11,896 nt of DNA from Perkinsus olseni (lineage: Eukaryota > Perkinsozoa > Perkinsida > Perkinsidae): positions 1 through 11,896 of the forward strand of contig JABANP010000925.1 of NCBI GenBank assembly GCA_013115135.1. The letters are read 5' to 3'. The position numbers and the translations under genes are program-made. Positions 1 through 7,119 of the stretch are shown piece after piece. The notes beneath the pieces are model-generated. The model did no database searches and was not told the origin of the DNA. It saw nothing but the letters and a program-made list of their open reading frames with translations. The first letter of the stretch is position 1. The number at the start of each line of letters is the position of its first letter.

Positions 1-198
1 ACACATTGGAGTTGAAAAGGCGAGGCCTGCAAGTGAAAAAAACATTTCTTGGTAGTGATCGACTACCGTCGATCGACGAGAGTGAAATCTCGGGAGTAGA
101 GGGAGCTTTTGCTCTCGCACAACGGAGACGACGTGTGGTTGCGCAAAAGCCACCGGAGCATCCTCAAACGAAATGAAGCTCGCGCGGATATTCAAGCG
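1..198 (-). CDS. Candidate internal exons of an unrecognised gene, running off the left edge
   Basis: This is a tentative exon pair. The exon at 67-198 (minus) is open for 44 codons from an acceptor ending ..CTAGTAG. It contains a hydrophobic/basic run reading FISFEDAPVAFAQPHVVSVV and ends at a donor GTAGTC. A 40-nt intron (27-66) with a long T-run and CACTTGCAG acceptor would lead to a second exon (1-26) that leaves the window. The phases agree (0/0), but 40 nt is shorter than the well-supported introns here (48 nt and up), and the acceptor at 198 has no pyrimidine tract. I recognise no family. It could belong to the same gene as the acidic exon at 627-959. The evidence is open frame plus splice signals only. 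Confidence 0.33.
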
Positions 199-626
199 CT
201 ACTAGTTATATATACCTTATCGCCATTTAACCAAATCTCCTCAAATAACTGGATATGGCGTCATAGTGCATGTTAAACTCAAACTATTGGTTTGAACCGC
301 TCTCTGTGGAGACCGAATGCATTCTGTTACCTGGTCCACGCCCCCTTTGCGGACAGAGCGTACACGCTTGTTAAACACAAAATTTGGATTCCATTTCGCG
401 TTCAAGGCTTTGAGATCATATGCCCGCTGAAAGCGAGCGTTTGCCGAGCTACTCGAACGAACAAGTGACTGCAGCAAGAGAGAGAATACGCGGTTCACAC
501 GAGCGCGCAGACCAGTTGAATGAACTCCACAACTAAAGAGCCGAATGAGTAAGGACAGCGAGTACAAACAGCGATCAATGATTTGAGCGAATAGATGAAG
601 GAAGAGGAGTGAGGGACGGATACAAC
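199..626. other. No resolved gene
   Basis: The minus strand stays open for about 108 codons between 241 and 567 but has no convincing start, family motif or clear splice frame. It may include an exon of the flanking candidate gene. At 285-300 the minus strand reads GGTTCAAACCA, 10 of 11 to a Pol III B-box, but the flanks are not tRNA-like. Nothing else stands out. Confidence 0.3.
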
Positions 627-959
627 TTAGCTCCCGACCTTATCACCGACAACTAGAGCTCTGAGAATCAACTCGAGCTCGTGAACATTATAGTCCCACC
701 AGGGGAATTCACTCCTCCTTTTCTCGACCAAGCGGGTTAATAATTCTACCAGGTGAAGGTCCGTGGACCAGGCGGACACAGTAGGAGAACGCATAGGTGA
801 CCCTTCTTCTTCGGAGTCGAAGCTCTCGAACCACCATATATCATCGTCATCGTCACCATAAGTCTCTTTATCGTTAACGTGGACAGCCTTGCTATCTTCC
901 CGCGGCGTCTCTTCTTGTGGTTCTTCCACAGCTTGGCGATTCCTAGGCGCCGACATCAT
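627..959 (-). CDS. Acidic N-terminal exon of an unrecognised protein
   Basis: An ATG pair at 954-959 opens a frame of 110 codons to a stop at 627. The product starts MMSAPRNRQ, has an acidic stretch (YGDDDDDIWWFESFDSEEEG) at about residues 34-53, then a Trp/Arg-rich, probably helical part (LVELLTRLVEKRRSEFPWW). The amphipathic C-terminal half and biased acidic block look like coding sequence rather than chance. Possible donors (GTTGTC, GTGATA) near 650 mean the true exon may end before the stop, and an acceptor-like CGCCTAG just inside the start means the gene could begin further upstream. No known family is recognised and no function is assigned. Confidence 0.45.
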   Translation of the reverse strand: MMSAPRNRQAVEEPQEETPREDSKAVHVNDKETYGDDDDDIWWFESFDSEEEGSPMRSPTVSAWSTDLHLVELLTRLVEKRRSEFPWWDYNVHELELILRALVVGDKVGS

Positions 960-1372
960 CGAATAAAGGGAAAAATTACCATGCCTTCCAGCCTAGCAGC
1001 ACACACATTATACAGATGACCCTGGTTTGGGACGCTCACAACGTCATACGTCACACAATCGGACTGTTACCGTGCGGCCTCTTCCCCCTTCCCTAAGAAA
1101 GGCTCCCTCTCCAGAACTCACTACCAACCCAACAAGAGCGACCCCAACTCTAGAAGGAACGTTGGTTTTGCTTTCGCTTCTGTCGCTGACCCTGCCGAGC
1201 CCGCTTCTTACCCGACATTCTCTTACCCCAGGACCCATCCATACCGCCATCATCTGCCTTGGCAGCTACTGCCGTCTTGAACTTCTTCCGATTCCGTCGA
1301 TTCCCTGTGCCCTTCCCCATTGCCTCGATCGGCCGCTTCTTCCCACGGCGATTTCTCCCGCCATTCGTCATC
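960..1372. other. Unresolved stretch, Lys/Arg-rich minus-strand frame
   Basis: On the minus strand a frame between about 1150 and 1422 encodes a strongly basic stretch (RNRRGKKRPIEAM and GKKRARQGQRQKRK). It is interrupted by two good donor matches (GTAAGA). It could be a basic tail or nuclear-localisation region of the gene whose exons lie at 1373-2233, but I could not join the frames in phase. The long plus-strand frame over the same bases has no ordered composition and looks like a shadow. Confidence 0.3.
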
Positions 1373-2233
1373 TCATCGCCCGCTCGAGATACTCCTATTT
1401 CCACTACATCTTCCCTCCACACCGTCGGATAACACGATTTCCTCGGAGCCGCTAGAGCTGTCGGACGATGAAAGGCTCAGCGTGGTGCTGTCCTGTCTCC
1501 ACTTCGCTATCTGAGATGTGAAATTGTTCATTAACCTGCGGAGGAATATTCAGCGACAATTCTCAGGAAAAAATACCAAAATACTTCAGGAAAGATGGTC
1601 ACACTTCAGACGATCTAATCGGAAATTATAGTACCATCCTCCAGCCAATTTTGCTTGCAGATCGCTGATCACGTAAGATGAAGGCAAAATTTAGGCTCAT
1701 TCCGGAGAAAAGAAACACAAGCCAAAAATGAGTTTGATGAGGGCATTTTTCGACTCCTACCACCATGCATCTCTCATCGATTGCCATTACGGTAATGGCG
1801 TTACCCGGAAAACAAGTACCACAATACAACTGTGCTCCTACAAGCTTCTCACTATTAACCGTTCGAACTGCTCCATCTCGTTCACTATGAACCCAATCTA
1901 CCTATGTTCTGTTCTACAACTGCACTGCCAACTACAACGACATAGCGCGCTACCGGCGATATCACCTCAAGCAAACCGCCCTATCACCTTCCTTCTCTTC
2001 TCCCTAACGACCTCAATCTCCTCTAAACTCTCCACATCGCTACTATCTTCCGAACTCTCCACCAACTCTTCCACCGAGGATGGTATCAACCGCGTCTCTT
2101 CATCACCGAACAGCTCCGTCCATCGAGATCCGCGACACGAGTGAGCTGCCGAGCGGAAGGCCGGAAGAACTCTATTGCGCCATTGTGAATTCGACAAGCA
2201 TCTTGCGGCGTTCGCAAAGGAGTCGCGGGGAAC
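1373..2233 (-). CDS. Two candidate exons of an acidic, Ser-rich protein
   Basis: Exon 1988-2233 follows the acceptor GTTCTCAG, is open for exactly 82 codons in phase 0, and ends AGGAAG before a donor GTGATA. Its second half is acidic and helical (VEELVESSEDSSDVESLEEI) and closes with REKRRK. The next phase-0 acceptor, CACATCTCAG, starts an exon at 1510 reading IAKWRQDSTTLSLSSSDSSS then GSEEIVLSDG, open to a stop at 1373. The join gives one continuous acidic/Ser-rich protein segment with an intron of 477 nt (1511-1987). The true 3' end of the second exon is not fixed, because donors in phase 1 exist near 1417. Such composition is common in nuclear or RNA-processing proteins, but no domain is visible. 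No tRNA-like element was found in this intron. Confidence 0.4.
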
Positions 2234-2813
2234 CTGAGAACGGCCGTGTTCAAAAAACGTCCGGAAACGGTGAAGTGAAAAACTTTGATTTGAACATGTC
2301 TACAAACAGAAATGAGAATTATTCGTGTGCTATCGGAAGGACAAGGTGCGCGGGAATGTTGTACACAATCAACTGCCTTGCTTCAGTATTCCTCAGTGAA
2401 GAATCCTCATTTGACTGTCTGTCTCATATCCCTTACTACCCTAGCGTACGTGTTGGTGCTACAGTATTACTGTAGATAGAACTAAAGAAAGCACTCTAAA
2501 CGACTATTGGTGAGCTATTCTATCTAACACAAGTTTAATGAGCTACAGAGAAATTCGCACCGGAGCGCCGCAATTCGCCACCCGTGACCGAGTGGCACTC
2601 GGCGAGTGCACTGTCCGCTCAAACTTACAAAATGACACCTCATTTTTCTCGACCTCCACGCTTCATTCATTCCGTTATCTCGATCAAGAACACCACTCAG
2701 CGCCCCAGTACCAATAATAGCAAACTTATCTGTATTTTCCCACGTGGTGCGGATATCGCTATCTCGGCGCCTCCCATTCCGCGCGGTTTGACGCATGAAG
2801 GTTAGTCAGCATT
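2234..2813 (-). other. Probable 3' part of the nucleotidyltransferase gene, exons not fixed
   Basis: A minus-strand frame ending at a strong donor GTAAGT (2628-2633) reads DKFAIIGTGALSGVLDRD then NGMNEAWRSRKM just upstream of it and may be a further exon of the gene at 2814-5570. A good branch-point match CTGACTAAC lies at about 2800-2808, supporting an intron that ends in the 2730-2790 range. I could not select one acceptor. Below 2627 I see no coding evidence until the exon that starts at 2233. Confidence 0.35.
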
Positions 2814-5570
2814 TCAAGCGAGTTGTCCCATCGGAATATCCACAATCACAGCCCGGTGCCTCACCCGAATGAACATCGGACAGTAGGTAGATGGCAGCCT
2901 CGAGTGCATCTTGTGTTCCTCAACATCAATCTCAACATCCTCGCAGTGGAAGTTGAAAGCAACCCAGTGGAAAAACGAAGAAAGCAAGAATGCAACATCT
3001 GAGATAAATAGGAATCATGACCAAATCGATCACCAGGGCATGATTGAAGATGTGAAGTGTGGCTCAGCAGACAAAACTCAGATACTTTAGATGACTCATG
3101 TCCCGCAACGCATTGAGCAGCAGAAGTGAAATACGAACTAAAATGCCTGACGCGGGAATCGAACCCACGTCCACCGATCATAACCCTCCAGCACTACCAA
3201 TCGGCCTATTTTCCCCTTTTTTCTTCCGCTTCTCGATCATATCCACCGACTTGAAGTGGTAAATAGCCAATAAAATGAGCGCGAAGGTCGAAAGGCAGTT
3301 ATTGAAGGAATCTGTGGCTCCGCTAATTCTACCCCATAATTTCACCAGCGTCACGAACTTGTGACAGACCTCTCCGCCGGACGATATGAGAGTCTGTATC
3401 TGCAAACGAATGGAACCGTGATCTTGCGTATCTTGCACATCTTGCACTTCCTCAACGCTCTCGTTTCGGATGAAGAGGCGAGTTATGTAAATCAATACGA
3501 TACGACAACAGCATTTATAAAAGAGCATTTTCCCCAATCACAACCACAAGACTTTCTTGCGTATCTTGTTCATCTTGCATTCCCTCAACGCCCCTCGCTG
3601 ATTACCACAGCATCACATTCTCCTCGCTGTTCATCTCCGTAGGACATATCAACTTCAACCGTCTGCGGCTTCACCGTTTTTATCGAAACACCGTCGCTGT
3701 TCTCAGAGGACGAGGAAGTCGTAGATGCAGCGGACGAGGGCGATGAGGGTTCATCCGCCTCCAAATCGATCATTTCAGATCGAACCTGAGGCGACCAAAG
3801 ATTCTTCCCAATACGAATTCCCACCTCACTGCTGCGAAATGTGAATCACGCGCGGCGAGATTTCTCATGACTGCTCCCTGGCAGGGAAGCGCGAAATTGA
3901 TGATGTATTTTTCACTCACGTCGTCGAGAACAAACAATCTAGCGGTCGTGCATCACGAGAAAAAATCGCCTCTGAGATGCTTCACGGCCACAAACCATGA
4001 CGAAAAAACGGCAAATTTAACCTTCTCCGGAAATTCGGACGACGTGTCTTGACAGCAGTTTAATTGGAAAATTGCTGAATAATATCTTATGGTGACGCGC
4101 GATGTGAATGGAACAGGTCGACCAGTATAGATATCCTCTCCAGAGCCCGAGTGAAAATACTACCTCAAAAACAAGCTTGACGATAGGAACACGCGCGTGC
4201 AAGATCCGCTGCTTCACCCGAGCCTTCACGTCACCATTGAGGTGATTCAACGATCTCACCACCGCATCAGTTGTGGTAGTAAGATACCGTTTCACACAAT
4301 TCTTAGAACCTGATGAATGAAAAGTTGAGCGCGTATCTTAGGTTCACACGAGCCAATAGCGAAAGATACCACCAAAACTGAGCAGAAAAATTCAACCTGA
4401 TTTTACGTCGCAATTTCAGCTCGCGGAATACCTTGATGACACGCGAAAAACTACATCCAAGTTCAGAAGATGAAAAATAACCAGATCAATTTACGATAAT
4501 GGATGGAAAATAAGGCCTTCTCGCCGCACCGCCATTTTGCGGCTGAGCAGTATCGACCATGAGAAGATACAAAAAAAGATAGGATCATCGCGCGCTGAGT
4601 ACCTCCCTCACAAAATGTAAAGATAAAGGAAACCGCAAAAAATCGCAAAAAATCGCAAAAAAACGCAAAAAAATCCAGTCTCGAATCTTTTATATTATTT
4701 ACGAACTATCAACCGTCATATTAGTATCTTATGACCATGAATAATTTCTGATACATCGATGCTAGCCTAACTAAGCCGTACTGTCGGCGTTAAACTTTAA
4801 ACTCACTCACGCACTATAGAAAAAGGCGCCTTCATAAAACCAGAACTTCATAATATTAATAATGGGCTATCATAAACTTATATCTCAATATCATAATGGA
4901 GATGTCTGTATATAATATATGTTTAATATAGTAATATAAAAGAGGTCGCGCAGGGATTCGAGCCAGGGACCTCTTTCAGCCACCCTCTACTACAAGAATT
5001 GACACTCCTCCCTTTTCTGTATAATACAAGGTCCAAGTCGCTGCCTCGGATCATCAAACTTTGCACGTAGGAGCCCTGAGATATCGAAGACCGCCGATAA
5101 TCAATCAATCATCAATACCACATCTTGCCGAAATCGTAGCCATTTTCATCTTCAAGAATTGCACACACATTCTGCGGGAGACACTCCCATGCCTAAATTC
5201 GTTCCATAATTATACATTATTCGCCATACCAAAATTCTCCTGATTCTCGCAGACCAAAACTGGACAACCCTTGAAGACTCTCAAAAATATAAACTCTTCA
5301 ACTTTTAAGTCCACGTCCATTGGCAGCACGAATCGATCGCGAACAGAGAGATTACTCGCCTGCACTCTGGAGTTACCCAGGAGTCACCGTCACGCGCCAC
5401 GAAATTACCTGTGCCTTGATCTTCGGTCCACTAGTACCGTAATGATCGTCCAAAACATGCCCCACAGTCTCCATCACCGTTTCACAGGCCATCGTCCACT
5501 CCCTCGGTGGTCGACAAGCAGCTTCTATCCGATCAAGATACTCCGACAGGGGCATGGGGGTCGCCGGCAT
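2814..5570 (-). CDS. Terminal nucleotidyltransferase (Cid1/TRF4/TUTase-like non-canonical poly(A)/poly(U) polymerase)
   Basis: This enzyme family adds A or U residues to RNA 3' ends. Exons on the minus strand: 5409-5570, 5006-5075, 4164-4309, 3606-3785, 3247-3399 (end uncertain) and a later exon from 2998 downward. The phases agree through the first five (237 codons). The first exon gives an ATG and the helix around PPREWTMACETVMETVGHVL. Exon 2 carries the nucleotidyltransferase signature GSYVQSLMIRGSDLDLVLY with catalytic Asp67 and Asp69. Exon 3 has the family's ARVPIVK (116-122). Exon 4 has a Ser/Glu-rich insert (about 139-158) and then VEVDMSYGD with the third catalytic Asp172. Exon 5 gives the palm helix FVTLVKLWGRISGATDS. 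The exon from 2998 reads VAFLLSSFFHWVAFNFHCED, matching the PAP-associated domain. An acceptor-like TTGCAG lies two bases before the ATG, so a 5' exon or trans-splice site is possible. The donor of exon 2 (GTGTCA) is weak. The join between 3247 and 2998 is unresolved: a phase-1 solution uses donor GTAGTG at about 3198 and a small exon starting at 3137. The 3' end is also unresolved. A-versus-U specificity cannot be read from sequence. Confidence 0.86.
3138..3210 (-). other. tRNA-like remnant in a nucleotidyltransferase intron (sense)
   Basis: An extended T-arm hairpin lies at 3149-3171 (minus): 8 bp, GACGTGGG/CCCGCGTC, around the loop TTCGATT, containing a perfect B-box GGTTCGATTCC. An A-box-like TAGGCCGATTGG lies at 3197-3208. 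The acceptor 3' strand GTCAGGC has no 5' partner and I find no proper anticodon stem, so it is not a normal tRNA. It ends in TTTT (3140-3143), which is also the pyrimidine run of the acceptor TTTTAG. Confidence 0.75.
3422..3591. repeat. 37-bp direct repeat near both ends of one intron
   Basis: Copies lie at 3422-3458 and 3555-3591, 133 bp apart, identical at 33 of 37 positions, starting TCTTGCGTATCTTG and ending CTCAACGC. Both lie inside the 206-nt intron 3400-3605. One copy is 14 nt from the donor and the other 22 nt from the acceptor. Each holds CTTGC/CTTGT units at about 9-nt spacing. Confidence 0.8.
4633..4674. repeat. Tandem CGCAAAAAA repeat
   Basis: Four units of (T)CGCAAAAAA, period 10-11, lie inside the 696-nt nucleotidyltransferase intron 4310-5005. 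Read on the transcribed minus strand they form T-runs separated by GCG. This is probably simple slippage sequence. Confidence 0.8.
4937..4993 (-). other. tRNA-like remnant with long hairpin in a nucleotidyltransferase intron (sense)
   Basis: On the minus strand, 4941-4974 begins AGAGGTC and ends GACCTCT, a perfect 7-bp stem enclosing a degenerate T-arm with B-box-like GGCTCGAATCC. TTTT follows at once, as in a Pol III terminator. An A-box-like TAGTAGAGGGTGG lies at 4980-4992. There is no complete cloverleaf by eye. It sits close to the donor end of the intron. Confidence 0.7.
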
Positions 5571-5845
5571 GACTGCAAGTGAATAGTAAAACTACAGGAC
5601 AATCAGCTCAGCTCGCCGCTGGTGGTGAAAGACCCTATCAATAATGCCATACCCGTGATTTGTAAAATACCGCTTTCAACGTGAAATTCGGCAAGTCACT
5701 TTCTCGCGAATCTTTGATGACCAATATCTTGCTCACTTGCTCTCTTGCTCGATTCCCTAAGCATGATCGATATAGAATTCTGCAAGCGATAACTCGCTGT
5801 CATCGCCATGACCTATCCTTCACCGCTTGATCGATTATAGCTGCA

Positions 5846-5862
5846 GGCTACGGCCCGTAGCC
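5846..5862. repeat. Perfect hairpin next to the first copy of a direct repeat
   Basis: GGCTACG and CGTAGCC form a 7-bp stem around a 3-nt loop GCC. The right arm runs directly into the 56-bp repeat copy that starts at 5862. Confidence 0.75.
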
Positions 5863-5917
5863 GACAGTCTATTGTCATCTCTCTGTTGCTGTTAACTGTG
5901 ATAGTTACATAATGTCT
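5862..5917. repeat. 56-bp direct repeat, copy 1
   Basis: This copy is identical to 6134-6189, starting CGACAGTCTATTGTC and ending ATAATGTCT. Inside it lie the inverted pair GACA/TGTC and the hairpin TAACT-gtgat-AGTTA. After a gap of different length, both copies are followed by CAGTCAAAGGGGG, so the repeated unit is longer (about 75-95 nt). A partial third copy (GACAGTCTATGTTAAC) lies at about 5962-5980. Confidence 0.9.
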
Positions 5918-6079
5918 ACTGGGTCTGGTGTACACTGTACAGTCAAAGGGGGGGGGCAAGAGACAGTCTATGTTAACAAGTTCTATGATTATGATCTATA
6001 TGAGCTTCACGTTGAAGTTGTTGTTGTTGTGGCAGCCTTGCCGATCGGAGTCATCTCTAATGTCCGGCCTTAGCGCTGC

Positions 6080-6122
6080 ACGGGCTCGTCGCCCGTCAAG
6101 TCGCGCACTTCATGGCGAAGTG
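6080..6122. repeat. Two consecutive hairpins before repeat copy 2
   Basis: ACGGGC-tcgtc-GCCCGT lies at about 6080-6096 and CACTTC-atggc-GAAGTG at 6106-6122. With the hairpin at 5846-5862 they place a strong stem just upstream of each direct-repeat copy. Confidence 0.6.
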
Positions 6123-6133
6123 AAGCTCGTAGA

Positions 6134-6189
6134 CGACAGTCTATTGTCATCTCTCTGTTGCTGTTAACTGTGATAGTTACATAATGTCT
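6134..6189. repeat. 56-bp direct repeat, copy 2
   Basis: Exact second copy of 5862-5917, 272 bp further on, followed by a short gap and CAGTCAAAGGGGG. Its orientation is the same. The unit could be a small mobile element, or part of an RNA gene repeated by local duplication. Confidence 0.9.
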
Positions 6190-6594
6190 TGTGTTCAGTC
6201 AAAGGGGGAGCTAGAGAGGCAAGGGGAATGAAGGCCAACAGCGATTACCATGTATTATGCTCTTGTACGGGCTCTTACAACACCTTGATCCCCCGCTGAG
6301 CCTCAGTCATGGCAAAGTCTTTCACCCGTCAAATGCGATCTCCGCGTTCCTCAACTAGCGCTTCCCGTCTCCCGGATGAAACTCCGCTGTAGATTGAAAA
6401 TAAACTCTCCGAATACCACACAACGCGCATCTCGTCCTTCCGACTGGTCAACAATCACCGAAAAATAGTCACCGGAAATTTCCCCAGAAACAAGTCCACC
6501 CCCTTACAAAATAAAAGAGCATCGTTCAATCTACATGGACTTACTATGCAAACGTCGTCGTTACAGGCTATGAATCGCAATAGACTCCGAGAAA

Positions 6595-6670
6595 TTGCGG
6601 AGCGAGTTGCGGAGCGAGCGGAGCATATACTGTCACTTCTGCACTTTTTTGTGCGTTCGTTCGTTCGTTC
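6595..6670. repeat. Simple tandem repeats
   Basis: TTGCGGAGCGAG occurs twice in tandem (6595-6618) plus a partial unit, and GTTC occurs four times at 6655-6670. No function is inferred. Confidence 0.85.
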
Positions 6671-6831
6671 AAATTATTTCTCCACGACTATGTCGATTGA
6701 ACTCGCGAGACACATACCATTCGGAAGCTCGCGGGTTGTGTATCCTATAAAAAATACGAAATCGCTCTCATCCATGTTCTACCAAGCAAAACCGTCGTGG
6801 ACCGTTGCAGATGAACCCGAAAAATACGGAA

Positions 6832-6880
6832 AAAGCCCGGGCTGGGGTTCGAACCCAAGACTTCGTGCCGAGCTCCGCTT
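6832..6880 (-). other. tRNA-like remnant between genes
   Basis: On the minus strand the T-arm TTGGG-TTCGAAC-CCCAG contains a perfect B-box, follows a short GGAGCTCGGCACG stretch that resembles a damaged A-box, and is followed by GGGC then TTTTT. The spacing between the A-like and B boxes is far too short for a tRNA. It lies downstream of PIG-L. I cannot tell whether it is in an intron. Confidence 0.6.
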
Positions 6881-7119
6881 TTTTCGTTACGAAGGCCTAG
6901 TTTTAAAAAACTAACATGTTCTATTATTTTGCAAGGGGGTTTAGTCCACCCCGAAGAATGAACTTGGTACCGTAACGTGGTGAAACTGATTTCCTTTCAT
7001 TGAACTACACAAACTGCATCTGGCGACGACAATCGAAGAATCAAAGATTCTTACTTTCAGCGCGAAGCCTCTGTCAAGCAACCTATTTCTCCGGTCGGAA
7101 AACTCAATACTTTCTCTCC

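Larger units (their letters stand above)
5571..7119. other. No recognised gene; repeat-bearing region between the two known genes
   Basis: This stretch holds the 5' flank of the nucleotidyltransferase and the 3' flank of PIG-L. Several splice-like sites are present on the minus strand: acceptor CAATCTACAG at about 6390, acceptor TTTTTTATAG at about 6746 followed by a donor GTATGT, and donor GTAAGA at about 7055 just after the PIG-L stop. These could mark UTR introns or small exons, but no frame is convincing. The plus-strand frame over 6546-6914 runs through simple repeats and a tRNA-like element and is rejected. A CTTGCTC-type octamer repeats three times at about 5727-5750. Confidence 0.4.

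Noticed and set aside
1027..1455. 142-residue plus-strand frame
   Set aside because: Pro/Leu/Ser-rich shadow of the basic minus-strand frame, with no motif.
1718..1736. Second spliced-leader-like string (minus CATTTTTGGCTTG)
   Set aside because: It has an extra T and does not share the flanking leader bases. The match is too short to separate from chance.
2080..2475. 131-residue plus-strand frame
   Set aside because: It overlaps the better supported minus-strand exon 1988-2233, and its composition shows no domain or splice support.
3422..3591. CRISPR-like array
   Set aside because: Only two degenerate repeat copies inside a spliced intron, with no regular spacers, in a eukaryotic context.
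5222..5390. Extra nucleotidyltransferase exon (minus, reading ASNLSVRDRFVLPMDVD...)
   Set aside because: It is open and bounded by usable splice sites, but direct joining of the flanking exons gives the expected KIKAQ-GSYVQSL transition of the family, so the segment is better explained as intron.
6546..6914. 122-residue plus-strand frame
   Set aside because: It translates tandem GTTC and GCGGAGCGAG repeats and then a tRNA-like element (typical GSNPR peptide), with no family features and on the strand opposite to all other genes.
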